Part shown: piece after piece, positions 7,607 through 20,015 of the stretch
Position numbering within the stretch: position 1 is the first letter of the stretch
Layout of the letters: each line of letters opens with the position of its first letter
Source: Burkholderiaceae bacterium
GTDB lineage: Bacteria; Pseudomonadota; Gammaproteobacteria; Burkholderiales; Burkholderiaceae_C
Assembly: GCA_023150375.1 (NCBI GenBank)
Contig: JAKLLA010000013.1
Span: forward strand, 62,001 to 126,000
DNA: 64,000 nt
Direction: 5' to 3'
Made by a program: the position numbers and the translations under genes
The notes under the pieces: generated by a model
Databases searched by the model: none
The model's input: only the letters and a program-made list of their open reading frames with translations
Told to the model about the DNA's origin: nothing

Positions 7607-8398
7607 ATGTCCGATCCGTCCCCGCTGCGACCCCTTCGCCTGCTGATGTACACCCTGATCTGCGCGCTGGTTTCCGCCCTGTTGCTGCTGTGGACCGGGC
7701 CGGTGCTGGCCGCCGAGGTACGCGTCGCGGTGGCCTCGAACTTCGCCCCGGTGATGCCGGCGCTGGCCGAGCGTTTCGAGCGCGACAGTGGCCACCGCCT
7801 GCAGGTGTCGCTCGGCGCCTCGGGGAAGATCTATGCCCAGATCCGCCATGGTGCGCCCTTCGAGGTCTTTCTCAGCGCCGATGCGGACAAACCTGCCCAG
7901 CTCGAACGCGACGGCCTGGCGATGCCGGGCAGCCGCTTCACCTATGCGCTGGGTCGGCTGGTGCTGTGGTCACCCCGCCCCGGCGCGGTCGATGCCGAGG
8001 GCGCCGTGCTGGCCCGCGGCGACTTCCGCAAGCTCGCACTGGCCAACCCCCGCGTGGCGCCCTACGGACAGGCCGCCGTCGAGATCCTGCGTGCGCGCGG
8101 CCTGCTCGAGGCGCTGCAGCCGCGCTTCGTGATGGGCGAGAACATCGCCCAGGCGTACAAGTTCGTCGCCAGCGGCAATGCCGAGCTGGGCTTCGTCGCG
8201 CTCTCGCAGGTCTGGCAGGGCGGCCGGCTCACCTCGGGTTCGGGCTGGATCGTGCCTGCGGCGCTGCACGCACCGATCCGGCAGGAGGCCGCCCTGCTCG
8301 AGGCCGGCCGCCACCAGCCGGCGGCCCGGGCCTTCCTCGCCTTCCTGAGATCGCCCGCGGCCCATGCCATCATCCAGGCGCATGGCTACGGACTCTGA
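7607..8398 (+). CDS. modA: Molybdate-binding periplasmic protein ModA
   Basis: A 263-residue substrate-binding protein, start ATG 7607 with GGAG about 10 nt upstream. An N-terminal signal peptide (hydrophobic LLMYTLICALVSALLLLW, cleavage near VLAAE) precedes the mature sequence EVRVAVASNFAPVMPALAERF, the classical ModA opening. LGASGKIYAQIRHGAPFEVF contributes oxyanion-binding residues, and VAPYGQAAVEIL and GENIAQAYKFVASGNAELGF are further family blocks. It binds molybdate or tungstate and delivers it to ModBC. It heads the modABC operon, 45 nt before modB. No ModE-type operator was recognised upstream. Confidence 0.93.
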   Translation: MSDPSPLRPLRLLMYTLICALVSALLLLWTGPVLAAEVRVAVASNFAPVMPALAERFERDSGHRLQVSLGASGKIYAQIRHGAPFEVFLSADADKPAQLERDGLAMPGSRFTYALGRLVLWSPRPGAVDAEGAVLARGDFRKLALANPRVAPYGQAAVEILRARGLLEALQPRFVMGENIAQAYKFVASGNAELGFVALSQVWQGGRLTSGSGWIVPAALHAPIRQEAALLEAGRHQPAARAFLAFLRSPAAHAIIQAHGYGL

Positions 8399-8443
8399 CC
8401 TCCTGCGCGCGGACTGTCCCCGGCTTCGCACGGAACGCCCCGC

Positions 8444-9139
8444 ATGATCGGCCTGAGCGCTGCCGACACCCAGGCCCTGCTGCTGACGCTGAAGCTGGCC
8501 GCCGTCGTCACCGCCTTGCTGGTCGTGCTCGCCACGCCGCTGGCCTGGTGGCTGGCGCGCAGCCGCAGCCGCTGGCGCGGCGTCGTGGCGGCGGTGGTCG
8601 CCTTGCCGCTGGTGCTGCCGCCGACCGTGCTGGGCTTCTACCTGCTGGTCGCGATGGGGCCGCAGGGGCCGCTGGGACAGCTCGCCGCGGCGCTGGGCGC
8701 GGGCCGGCTGCCGTTCACTTTCTGGGGGCTGGTGCTGGGCTCGCTGGTCTACTCGCTGCCCTTCATGGTGCAGCCGCTGCAGAACGCCTTCGAGGCCATC
8801 GGCGATCGCCCGCTGGAAGTCGCGGCCACACTGCGCGCCTCGCCGCTGGACGCCTTCTTCACGGTGGCGCTGCCGCTGGCCGCACCCGGCTTCCTGACCG
8901 GCGCCGTCCTGACCTTCGCCCACACGCTGGGCGAGTTCGGCGTGGTGCTGATGATCGGCGGCAACATCCCCGGCGAAACGCGGGTGGCCTCGGTGCAGAT
9001 CTACGACCATGTCGAGGCGCTGGCCTACGCCGATGCGCATCGCCTGTCGGCCGTGCTGCTGGCCTTCTCCTTCGTCGTGCTGCTGCTCGTCTACGGCTGG
9101 AACGGCCGGCGTCGTGGTCAGGGCAGGCTGTCGCCATGA
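8444..9139 (+). CDS. modB: Molybdate ABC transporter permease ModB
   Basis: A 231-residue inner-membrane permease with about five transmembrane segments, including [40 protein letters not shown] and the C-terminal [15 protein letters not shown]. The coupling loop that contacts the ATPase is at [20 protein letters not shown], followed by [20 protein letters not shown] and [11 protein letters not shown], both typical of ModB/CysT-type permeases. It forms the channel for molybdate delivered by ModA. The stop codon overlaps the modC ATG (ATGA), indicating translational coupling. Confidence 0.94.
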   Translation: MIGLSAADTQALLLTLKLAAVVTALLVVLATPLAWWLARSRSRWRGVVAAVVALPLVLPPTVLGFYLLVAMGPQGPLGQLAAALGAGRLPFTFWGLVLGSLVYSLPFMVQPLQNAFEAIGDRPLEVAATLRASPLDAFFTVALPLAAPGFLTGAVLTFAHTLGEFGVVLMIGGNIPGETRVASVQIYDHVEALAYADAHRLSAVLLAFSFVVLLLVYGWNGRRRGQGRLSP

Positions 9140-10269
9140 GCCCACCGCTGCCGCTCGCCCCCCCGACTGCGCGGCCCGCGCCGCGTCCTGGCATCGAGCT
9201 GGCGCTGCGGCTGGATCGCCCCGGCTTCACGCTGGACGTGCAGACCCTGCTGCCGGGCCGGGGCGTCACCGCGCTGTTCGGCCCCTCCGGCTCGGGCAAG
9301 ACCACGCTGCTGCGCTGCATTGCCGGGCTGGAACGCGCGCCGGGCGGCCGGGTGGTGTTCCAGGGCGAGGTCTGGCAGGACGGCCGGCAGTGGCTGCCGA
9401 CGCACCGCCGCGCGCTGGGCTACGTGTTCCAGGAGGCCAGCCTGTTCGCGCACCTGGACGTGGCGGGCAACCTGCGCTACGGCTTGAAGCGCCTGGGCGC
9501 GGACGACCAGGCCCTCGAGCAGGCCGTCGCGCTGCTGGGCATCGGCCATCTGCTCGAGCGTCGACCGCAGGGCCTGTCGGGTGGTGAACGCCAGCGGGTG
9601 GGCATCGCACGGGCCCTGGCACTGCGCCCGCGCGTCCTGCTGATGGACGAGCCGCTGGCCGCGCTGGACCCGGCGCGTCGGCGCGAGGTTCTGCCCTACC
9701 TCGAGCGACTGCGCGAGGAGCTGGACATCCCGGTGCTGTACGTCAGCCATGCGGTCGACGAGGTGGCCCGCCTGGCCGATCACCTGCTGCTGCTCGACGG
9801 CGGGCGGGTGCAGGCCCAGGGCCCGCTGGACGAGCTGCTGACCCGGCTGGACGGCCCGCTGCGCCTGGGCGAGGACGCCGGTGTGGTGCTGGCCGGCACG
9901 CTCGCCGAACGCGACACGGCCTGGCATCTGGTGCGGGTGGACTTTCCCGGCGGCCGGCTCTGGACGCGCGACCCAGGCCTGCCGCTGGGCCGCCCGGTGC
10001 GGGTCCGGGTGCTGGCGCGCGATGTCAGCCTGGCCCGCCAGCCGCCCTGGAGCAGCAGCATCCAGAACGTGCTGACCGGCGTGGTCGATGCCGTCGCCGG
10101 CGAGGCCCATCCCGCCGTCGCGCTGCTGCGCATCGAGGTCACCGACAGCAGCGGTGCGCACGCGCGCCTGCTCGCCCGCGTGACGCGCCGCGCCGCCGCC
10201 CTGCTCGACCTGCAGCCCGGCACCCCGGTGTGGGTGCAGGTCAAGTCGGCCGCCTTGCTGGAAGGTTGA
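9136..10269 (+). CDS. modC: Molybdate ABC transporter ATPase ModC
   Basis: A 377-residue ATP-binding subunit. It shows Walker A (GPSGSGKTT, about residue 53), the signature LSGGERQR, Walker B ([12 protein letters not shown]), and a switch histidine in [10 protein letters not shown]. The C-terminal 120 residues form a Mop/TOBE-like domain ([15 protein letters not shown] and the VKSAALLEG end) that in other ModC proteins binds oxyanion and regulates activity. It powers molybdate uptake with ModB. The first 20 residues are Pro/Ala-rich and longer than usual. It is the last gene of the operon; a strong intrinsic terminator follows at 10408-10436. Confidence 0.94.
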   Translation: MSPPLPLAPPTARPAPRPGIELALRLDRPGFTLDVQTLLPGRGVTALFGPSGSGKTTLLRCIAGLERAPGGRVVFQGEVWQDGRQWLPTHRRALGYVFQEASLFAHLDVAGNLRYGLKRLGADDQALEQAVALLGIGHLLERRPQGLSGGERQRVGIARALALRPRVLLMDEPLAALDPARRREVLPYLERLREELDIPVLYVSHAVDEVARLADHLLLLDGGRVQAQGPLDELLTRLDGPLRLGEDAGVVLAGTLAERDTAWHLVRVDFPGGRLWTRDPGLPLGRPVRVRVLARDVSLARQPPWSSSIQNVLTGVVDAVAGEAHPAVALLRIEVTDSSGAHARLLARVTRRAAALLDLQPGTPVWVQVKSAALLEG

Positions 10270-10357
10270 TGCCGCAGGCGTGCCTTCCCGCACGCTGGAC
10301 GACCTGCCGGGCCGAAGATCGATACATGTGAACAAATGCAAGTCGTTTAGACTCGGG

Positions 10358-10436
10358 GCCTGGTCGACCACCTACCATCCTGGCCGTCCAGGCTTGTTCA
10401 TGTGTTTACGGGGACCCTGGCGTCCCCGTCTTTTTT
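10358..10436 (+). ncRNA. Candidate small RNA ending in an intrinsic terminator
   Basis: A -10-like TAGACT (10348-10353) lies in an AT-rich island downstream of modC, so a transcript could start near 10360. It would be about 77 nt: a 5' hairpin (CCTGG, loop CCGT, CCAGG at 10379-10392; alternatively GCCTGG with CCAGGC), a single-stranded U-rich stretch TTGTTCATGTGTTT, and a perfect terminator with a U-tract. This layout resembles Hfq-dependent small RNAs. No good -35 is seen, so the element may instead simply be the modABC terminator. Confidence 0.3.
10408..10436 (+). terminator. Intrinsic terminator after modABC
   Basis: A perfect 8-bp stem, ACGGGGAC (10408-10415) with GTCCCCGT (10422-10429), a 6-nt loop CCTGGC, then CTTTTTT. 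Strong by any rule. It lies between modC and the convergent MarR gene. Confidence 0.9.
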
Positions 10437-10475
10437 CGTCGCCGTCTTTTTTCTGCCCGACGGACCCGGGGGGCC

Positions 10476-10991
10476 TCACAGGCCCAGCGGCACCCCGGCC
10501 CCGGCCGTGTCGGCATCCAGGGTCTCGATCAACGCCGCAAGATCCTCCTCGAGGCGGGCCAGGGTGGCGGGATCGAGTCGCGCCAGGGCCTCGGGCAGCA
10601 CCCCGCTGAAGGGGCCCGGGGCACGTTGCAGGATCTCGCGACCCGCCGGCAGCAGGCGCAGCTGCACCACCCGCCGATCCGGCCCCTGCCGCACCGACTC
10701 GACCAGCGACCGTTCGGTAAGCACACGCACCAGGTTGCTGGCGGTGGACTGGTGGATGTCCAGCGCGCGCGCCAATTCGCTCACCGCGAGACCGTCCCGC
10801 TCGCCGATCACGCTGAGCGCCCAGAGCTGCGCGCCGCCGATGCCGGCGGCCTTCTCGACCTGCTGGAAGTGGGTGCGCACCGCATTGAAGACCTGACGGA
10901 ACTGCCTCAACACGCGGGCCGGGGCCGGATCGGCCGGCATACGCTCCACCACGCCGGCGACCGGAAGGCTCGGGGTTTCGATCTCGCTCAT
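10476..10991 (-). CDS. MarR family transcriptional regulator
   Basis: A 171-residue winged-helix protein starting MSEIETPSLP. The DNA-binding part is clear: GIGGAQLWALSVIGERDGLAVSELARALDIHQSTASNLVRVLTERSLV (about residues 58-105), with the wing at RQGPDRRVVQLRLLPAGREIL. The flanking helices suit a MarR dimer. Ligand and targets are unknown. It is convergent with modC and lies 62 nt downstream of the ClC gene on the same strand, so the two might be co-transcribed. No strong Shine-Dalgarno sequence precedes the ATG. Confidence 0.88.
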   Translation of the reverse strand: MSEIETPSLPVAGVVERMPADPAPARVLRQFRQVFNAVRTHFQQVEKAAGIGGAQLWALSVIGERDGLAVSELARALDIHQSTASNLVRVLTERSLVESVRQGPDRRVVQLRLLPAGREILQRAPGPFSGVLPEALARLDPATLARLEEDLAALIETLDADTAGAGVPLGL

Positions 10992-11053
10992 CGCAGGAGG
11001 ATACCGCGCCCCTCGCCGGCCACGGGTGGCCGCAGGCGCCCGGCATCGCAGCG

Positions 11054-12520
11054 TCAGCCCCGCTCCTGCGACCGACTGCCGGGCTCGACATTGGCCGGCG
11101 GCTCGGCACCCAGCGGACGCGGCGGCATCAGCCCGGCGGCCAGCTCCAGGTACATCGGCGGCGACACCAGCCGCGACACCCCGCTGGAAAGCAGTGCGCA
11201 GGCCATCAGACTGAGCACCATCGCCTGGCCGGAGACCATCTCCATCACGATGATGAAGGCGGTGATGGGCCCCTGGGTGCTGGCGGCGAGGAAGCCCACC
11301 ATGCCCAGCGCGATCAGGGGAATCGCCGCCTCGCCCAGCAGGCCGGCCGTGGCCGCGACATCGTGGCCGATGCTGGCCCCGATGGTCAGCGACGGGGCGA
11401 ACACCCCGGCGGGCAGGCCCGTCCAGGCCGACAGCCAGGTGGCACAGAACTTCAGCAGCGTGTAGATGCCCGGCAGGTCGGCCCGGCCCTCCAGCAGGTC
11501 GCGCGTGGCCGCATAGCCGGCGCCGGCCGTGGCCCCGCCGGTCACCAGCCCGATCACCGCCACCGCCAGCGCGCAGACCGCGGCGAAACGATAGGGGTAG
11601 ACCCGCCGCCAGTGGCCCAGCCGGCCCGGCAGGCGCTGCAGCGACAGCACGAGCAGCCGCGCGAACAGCCCGCCGGCCAGGCCGCAGGCCAGCGCCACGG
11701 CCAGGCCCGGCAGCCACAGCGCCGAGGACAGCTCCTGCACCTTCAGGCGGCCGAAGTAAGTCTCGTTGCCGAACACCGACACCGCGACGATGCCCGCCAG
11801 CACGATGCTCGAGATCACCAGCGCGCTGTGCGACATGCCGCGCCGGCGCGTCAGCTGCTCGAGCGCGAACACGATGCCGCCCAGCGGTGTGTTGAAGGCC
11901 GCGGCGATGCCGGCCGCGGCGCCGGCCACCATCAGGTCGTGCGCATCCAGGCCGCTGCCCGGCGACAGAAAGCGCCGCGCCTGCAGCATGACGCCGGCGC
12001 CGACCTGCACCGTCGGCCCCTCGCGCCCGATCGACAGGCCGGCCAGCAGGCCGCCCGATACCAGGCCGACCTTGTGCAGGGCCACGCGCAGCCCGACCAG
12101 CCGGCTGCGTTCGACCGGCGCCAGATCGTCCTCCAGCGCCCGCATCACCTGCGGAATGCCCGAACCCGCCGCCCCGGGCGCGAAGCGCCGCGTCCAGGCC
12201 AGCAGCAGCACCGTCAGCAGCGGCGTCCAGACCAGGGCCGCCCAGGGACCGGCGGGATTGGACTGCATCAGCACCCCGAAGGCGTGGTGGGCGCCTTCCG
12301 CAGCCAGCGTGAAACCCACCACCACCAGCCCGGTCAGCGCGGCGGCCAGCAGCACCACCGCCCGGTCCACCCAGTGCAGGCCGATGCGCAGCTCGGCGCG
12401 CAGGCGCTGCCAGAACTCCGGGTCGAGATCACGCAGACGCCACCAGCCCCACCGGGCCCAGCGCCGCGACAGCAGCGTCCACCCCGCCGTGCGTCCTCGG
12501 CGTGCACAAAGTCGGCCCAT
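11054..12520 (-). CDS. ClC-type chloride channel/antiporter
   Basis: A 488-residue polytopic membrane protein with the three ClC selectivity-filter signatures: GSGIP (residues 119-123), GREGPTVQVGA with the gating glutamate E167, and GVFAPSLTIGASIG. These place it among ClC proteins that conduct Cl- or exchange Cl-/H+. It has about 10-12 hydrophobic segments and no C-terminal CBS pair; it ends with a short Pro-rich tail. The N-terminal about 45 residues are Arg/Trp-rich cytoplasmic sequence. It sits next to the gene-poor stretch before the CRISPR locus. Whether it is a channel or an exchanger cannot be decided here. Confidence 0.92.
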   Translation of the reverse strand: MGRLCARRGRTAGWTLLSRRWARWGWWRLRDLDPEFWQRLRAELRIGLHWVDRAVVLLAAALTGLVVVGFTLAAEGAHHAFGVLMQSNPAGPWAALVWTPLLTVLLLAWTRRFAPGAAGSGIPQVMRALEDDLAPVERSRLVGLRVALHKVGLVSGGLLAGLSIGREGPTVQVGAGVMLQARRFLSPGSGLDAHDLMVAGAAAGIAAAFNTPLGGIVFALEQLTRRRGMSHSALVISSIVLAGIVAVSVFGNETYFGRLKVQELSSALWLPGLAVALACGLAGGLFARLLVLSLQRLPGRLGHWRRVYPYRFAAVCALAVAVIGLVTGGATAGAGYAATRDLLEGRADLPGIYTLLKFCATWLSAWTGLPAGVFAPSLTIGASIGHDVAATAGLLGEAAIPLIALGMVGFLAASTQGPITAFIIVMEMVSGQAMVLSLMACALLSSGVSRLVSPPMYLELAAGLMPPRPLGAEPPANVEPGSRSQERG

Positions 12521-13658
12521 CAGGCGTCACCCTTTCGAGGCCCGGCCGCATCGCGCTGCCTGGGCCGGCGTCATCCGTGGATTGTATTTGGACGCATGCA
12601 ATCCTCGGGCCGAGTCGGGCATCGCTGCACGGCGCGCTGCGACATCGACTGCAGTACGTCCTGGAGGACTCGACGAACTGGCTCGTTGCAGGGACCATCT
12701 ATGCGTCCCAGAGCTCTGCCTGTCCTCAGCCCCTGCAATCGGGGCGCCGGAATGTCCACCACTGGTCGAGCCCCGATTCCCAGCACCGCTCGTCGAAGGA
12801 GTGCGCCGAAATGACCCGCCGCAGCCCCAAGACCAGGCCCCCTCCAATGTCGCCTTGCCGGCAAGTTCCTCCGTGTTCGCGTCGTGGGTGGAGCGTGCAA
12901 GCGTCTTCGCCGCAGAAAGCCAGCCGATCAACCGCACTGGCCGAAGACCAGGCCCTGGAAGAGCGCCGCAGATCGGCCAGCCCGCATAAACGCCCATGCG
13001 GATCGCGGCAAGACGCTGCGGCCGGCTTACCAGCGTGGCCGATCTCCGACGCCGACGTGCCAGTCACACTCGATGTCTGCCTGATCCGGCCAAACGTGGC
13101 AGTCACGCATGCACGGCTCCGGCGTGGTGGGAAGCCCATGCCAACGGCCGCGCCAACACCGGAGCATGTTCAGCCTTCCGCACCGGGCGCAGCAATCGAC
13201 CGCACCCGGATGATCAGCGACCACGCGAGCGCCCACCGTGGCACGAGATGAAGGAGGGATCGTGACCCCGCTGCTCGTAGACCTAGCGGAGTCCCCGGGC
13301 GCAGGGCCGACCTGCTCCTCCGGACCGCACGCTGGCGGTACCCGATCACCGGGCACAGCAGGAAGGACTCCATGCGCAGCAACCAACATGCGCCAGGACC
13401 TCGCACTTCCGGTGGATGGCAGACAGCCACCACCGAGGGCACGATCGACGCAGGATCTGCTACGAAGCTCGATTGGCCGTGCTGTCAGCGCTCCGAGTGA
13501 CTCGATCGATGAGATCAACGGCCAACTTTGACAACTTTGTCACGAAAGCACTGCGGAGAAGTGCCACCTTTGCGTAGCAATGGTGAATTCGATCGCGAAA
13601 CAGGGGAACGCTCCGGCGAGACTGCAGGCTCGAAGGGAGTCGACAAGAGAGCTATCAG
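12521..13658. other. Gene-poor stretch before cas operon
   Basis: About 1.1 kb between the ClC gene and cas3 with no frame I can recognise. Several open frames of 90-250 codons exist on both strands, but their translations are rich in Ser/Arg/Pro, lack family motifs or membrane segments, and have no ribosome binding sites. Base composition is less GC-rich than in the flanking genes. I saw no transposase fragment, no terminal inverted repeat of an insertion sequence and no RNA gene. The last 150 nt probably hold the cas promoter. Confidence 0.6.
13529..13542. promoter_or_regulatory. Palindrome in the cas operon promoter region
   Basis: TGACAA and TTGTCA flank a CT centre (14 bp), with a TTGACA hexamer at 13528-13533 overlapping it. 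It lies about 120 nt before the cas3 start and is followed by a second dyad (GCACT...AGTGC, 13548-13564). A regulator binding here would cover the possible -35. No convincing -10 was found at the right spacing. Confidence 0.3.
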
Positions 13659-16546
<2,888 letters not shown>

Positions 16547-16550
<4 letters not shown>

Positions 16551-18163
16551 CACCCCCCCCTGCGTTCAACCTGCTCGATCAGCCCTGGATTCCGGTGCGA
16601 CTGCGCGGCGGGCAGGTCACCGAGCTGGGCCTGCTGGCGCTGTTCGAGCGCGCCGGCGACATCGAGGCACTGGCCGAGACCTCGCCGCCCAACCTCGTCG
16701 CGCTGCACCGCCTGCTGCTGGCCGTCACCCACCGTGCCCTGTGCCGCGACCCCGGTTCCTGGAAAGATGCCGACCGCGCCCGCTGGTGGCGCACCGGCCT
16801 GCCGGTGGCACCGCTGCACGCCTACCTGGAACACTGGCGCGAACGCTTCTGGCTGTTCCACCCGACCGAGCCGTTCATGCAGGTGGCGGCGCTGGCCCGT
16901 GCCCCGGAAACCGCCGACAAGCTCAAGCCCTGGACACAGGTGGCGCTGGAAAGCGCCAACGGCAACACCCCGGTGGTGTTCGATCACGCCGTCGATGACT
17001 GCCCGGTCGCGGTGCCGGCCGCGCGGGCGCTGCGGCAACTGCTGGGCTTCCTGCAGTTCACGCCGGGCGGGCTGGTCAAGGTGTTCCGCAGCGCCGACAA
17101 GGCCGGCCCGCTGTCCAACACGGCCGCCGTGATGCCGCTGGGTGCCACGCTGGCGCAGGCGCTGCTGCTCGGGCTGCCTCCGCATCGGGCGGCATCGGCA
17201 AGCGATCTGCCGTGCTGGGAGCGCCCGCCGGTGACCACCGCCGACTTGCAGGCCGACCCGCAGCCTGCCACCGGCCCGTGCGACCGCTACAGCCGCTTGT
17301 CTCGGGCCGTGCTGCTGCTGCAGGAGCCGGAGCCGGAGCCTACGCAGGTGCGCTGGATCCGCTTCGGTGCCGGCGTGGCGCTGCTGGAAGACGAGGCCGC
17401 GCCCGATCCGATGAGTTCCTACCGCGCCGGCAGCAACGGTCTGGTGCGGCTCAACTTTGCCGAGGGCAAGGCCGCATGGCGCGACCTGGGTGCCCTGCTG
17501 CCCGACGCCACCGGCAAGGAGGCCCAGCCGGCGGCCATCCTGAGCGGGGCGGCCAACCTGCAGGATGCGCTGGGGGATCTGGACAGCGACATCCCGGTGC
17601 TGCTGGCCGGCCTGACTTCCGATCAGGCCAAGCTGGTGCGCTGGCGCAGCGAGCATTTCCGCCTGCCGATGGTGGCCTTGACCCGCTTCGAGGTCGCGCA
17701 ACTGGTGCGCGAGGCGCTGCAGGCGGCCGAGACACAGCACCGCGAACTGCGCCGGCTGGCCAACCAGATGCTGGCGCACACGCTGCCCGATCCCGGCAGC
17801 AAGGACACCCTGGAGCGTGCCCGCGAGATGGTGGCCCGCAGCCCGCTGTCCACCGCCTTCTTCGTCGTGCTGGAGCAGGCGCTGCCGCACTGGCTGCAGC
17901 GCATCGGCCGGGCCGAGATCGACGAGGCTGCCCGCGACTGGCAGCGCGCCCTGCTGCGCGCCAGCCAGAACGCCTGGGACACCACGCTGGCGCTGCTGGG
18001 TACCTCGGCCCCGGCACTGAAGGCCCAGGCACAGATGCACGGCCGCCACCTACACCTGCTCAAGCCGCTGCGCGAGGCCGCCGGGGAGGGAGGCGGTACA
18101 GCCGGCATAGCCACGACGACCACGACGACCACGATCAGCAAGGAGCCGACCCATCATGAGTGA
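16547..18163 (+). CDS. cse1: Cascade large subunit Cse1/CasA (Cas8e)
   Basis: A 538-residue protein starting MTPPPAFNLLDQPWIPVRL, the diagnostic NLLDxPWIPV opening of Cse1. It recognises the PAM and, with the four-helix bundle at its C-terminus, positions target DNA and recruits Cas3. The N-terminal part has GDIEALAETSPPNLVALHRLLLAV, with a FWLFHPTEPFMQV block and FQFTPGGLVKVF (PAM-recognition region in relatives). Length is normal. It ends in an unusual Gly/Thr run (seven consecutive Thr) encoded by an ACG/ACC microsatellite, which is likely disordered. It overlaps cas3 by 4 nt and cse2 by 8 nt. Confidence 0.95.
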
Positions 18164-18776
18164 GCACAGCGACCCGATCGCCAGCCCCGGGCTGCCCGAC
18201 GCGGCACAGGCCACGCCGCCGCGTCTGTCCGAACAGTTCATCGTCTGGCTGGAGGCGCTGGCCGGGCGTGACCGGGGCGCGCTGGCCGTGCTGCGGCGCA
18301 GCCTCGGGTTTGCGCCGGGCAGTCATCCGGCGGCGTTTCCGTTCGTCGAACGCTTCGTGCCCGACGCAGCGGGGCAGGACGCACTGCGGCCGGCGCTCTA
18401 TCTGACGGCCGGCCTCTACGCCAGCCACCCGCAGCACCGGCCCGGCCTGAGTCTGGCGCGCAGCTTCGGCCTGCTGATGCACGAGCGCCAGAGCCCGAGC
18501 ATCGAGAAACGCTTCATCACGCTGCTGTCCACCGATGCCGAGGGGCTGCCCGAACTGCTGCGGCAGGTGATCGCGCTGCTGGCGGCCGACGAGCGCGGGC
18601 TCGATTACGCCGCACTGCTCGACGATCTGGTGCTGTGGTGGCGGCCGTGGGCGATCGAGCCGCGCGACCGCATGCGCCAGCGCTGGGCGCGCGACTTCTA
18701 CCGCAGCGCCCCGGCGGCCGGTGGCGACGGTGCCGATCCGGCCGATCCGGCCCCTGCGTCCGATCCCGGCCGGTGA
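18156..18776 (+). CDS. cse2: Cascade small subunit Cse2/CasB
   Basis: A 206-residue, mostly helical protein. LSEQFIVWLEALAGRDRGALAVLRRSLGFAPG near the N-terminus and the later ARSFGLLMHERQSPSIEKRFITLLST block fit Cse2. Two copies form the belly of Cascade and stabilise the crRNA and the displaced strand. The C-terminal RQRWARDFYRSAP segment is also typical. It starts within the end of cse1, which implies coupled translation. The last about 20 residues are Ala/Asp/Pro-rich. Confidence 0.92.
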   Translation: MSEHSDPIASPGLPDAAQATPPRLSEQFIVWLEALAGRDRGALAVLRRSLGFAPGSHPAAFPFVERFVPDAAGQDALRPALYLTAGLYASHPQHRPGLSLARSFGLLMHERQSPSIEKRFITLLSTDAEGLPELLRQVIALLAADERGLDYAALLDDLVLWWRPWAIEPRDRMRQRWARDFYRSAPAAGGDGADPADPAPASDPGR

Positions 18777-18838
18777 CCCCCGGCTTTGCGTCTCTGTTTT
18801 TGTCTCCATTGCCGTCCCCATTCCACCAGGAGGAATCC

Positions 18839-20014
18839 ATGAGCCTGTTCGTCGAATACCACCTGATCCAGAACTTCGCCCCGTCCAACCTGAACCGCGA
18901 CGACACCGGTGCCCCCAAGGACGCCGTGTTCGGCGGCTATCGCCGGGCGCGTGTCAGCAGCCAGTGCTTCAAGCGGGCGGTGCGGCTGCTGTCGGCCGAG
19001 CAGAACCTGCTGCCGGCCACGGCGCGCGGTGTGCGCACCAAGAAGCTGCTGACCCTGCTGCTGGAGCACCCGCTGCTGAAAGACCGTGCCGAGCCCCGGC
19101 CGCGCATCGAGATTGCGCTGGCGGCGGCCGGTCTGCAGCTCGACGACAAGGGCCAGACCCAGTACCTGCTGTTCCTGGGTCAGGGCGAGATCGACAGTCT
19201 GGCGGCCCTGATTGCCGAGCACTGGGACGAGCTGGCCCCGCCGCCCCCGGCCGAGGATGGCAAGAAGAAGTCCAAGAAGGAAGCCAAGGCCGCCGCCCCC
19301 GATGAAGTGGTCAAGAAGGCCAAGCGGCTGCTGGATGGCGGCAAGGCCGTGGACGTGGCACTGTTCGGGCGCATGCTGGCCGACATGCCGGCGGCCAACC
19401 AGGACGCTGCCTGTCAGGTGGCGCACGCCCTCAGCACGCACCGCGTGGAGCGCGAGTTCGACTACTTCACCGCCGTCGATGACCAGGGCGGCCCGGACGA
19501 GACCGGGGCCGGCATGATCGGCCAGATCGAGTTCACCTCCGCCACCTTCTACCGCTACGCGGCGCTGGATGCGCGCAAGCTGCTGGCCAACCTGCAGGGC
19601 GACCAGGAACTGGCGCTGGCCGGCCTGGGGGCGTTCACCACGGCCTTCGCGCGGGCCATCCCGAGCGGCAAGCAGAACACCTTTGCGGCCCACAACCCGC
19701 CCAGCTTCATCGGCGTGGTGCTGCGCCATGCCAGCCCGCTGAATCTGGCCAACGCCTTCGAGCGGCCGGTGGTGCCACGTCACGATCAGCCGCTCACGGC
19801 GCAATCGGTGGCGGCGCTGGCCCGGCACGAGCAGCAGCTCGGGGCCGTCTACGGCAGTGCACGTGACCGCTGGGCGGTGCTCGACCTCACCGGCGCCTGG
19901 CCGCAGGCGCAGGGCAAAGCCGTGACCAGCCTGGAGGCGCTGAACGCCTGGGTGCAGGCTGCCGTGCAGGCCGCCATTCAAGCCGAACTGGCCGGCAGCC
20001 AGCCGGGAGCCTGA
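18839..20014 (+). CDS. cas7: Cascade backbone subunit Cas7 (Cse4/CasC)
   Basis: A 391-residue protein; AGGAGG at 18828-18833 supports the ATG at 18839. It opens with FVEYHLIQNFAPSNLNRDDTGAPK and RRARVSSQCFKRAVR, the classical Cas7e start. Six copies coat the crRNA spacer in Cascade. Later blocks include HRVEREFDYFTAVDD, GAGMIGQIEFTSATFYRYA and GKQNTFAAHNPPSF. It is somewhat longer than the E. coli protein, mainly because of a Lys/Ala-rich insert at about residues 137-165 (EDGKKKSKKEAKAAA), presumably a surface loop. It is preceded by a 62-nt gap, the largest in the operon. Confidence 0.95.
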   Translation: MSLFVEYHLIQNFAPSNLNRDDTGAPKDAVFGGYRRARVSSQCFKRAVRLLSAEQNLLPATARGVRTKKLLTLLLEHPLLKDRAEPRPRIEIALAAAGLQLDDKGQTQYLLFLGQGEIDSLAALIAEHWDELAPPPPAEDGKKKSKKEAKAAAPDEVVKKAKRLLDGGKAVDVALFGRMLADMPAANQDAACQVAHALSTHRVEREFDYFTAVDDQGGPDETGAGMIGQIEFTSATFYRYAALDARKLLANLQGDQELALAGLGAFTTAFARAIPSGKQNTFAAHNPPSFIGVVLRHASPLNLANAFERPVVPRHDQPLTAQSVAALARHEQQLGAVYGSARDRWAVLDLTGAWPQAQGKAVTSLEALNAWVQAAVQAAIQAELAGSQPGA

Positions 20015-20015
20015 C

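Noticed and set aside
12502-13518. Frames of 90-250 codons in the gene-poor stretch before cas3, considered as unknown genes or a transposon relic.
   Set aside because: No motif, no ribosome binding site, unusual Ser/Arg/Pro composition, and no inverted or direct terminal repeats were found.
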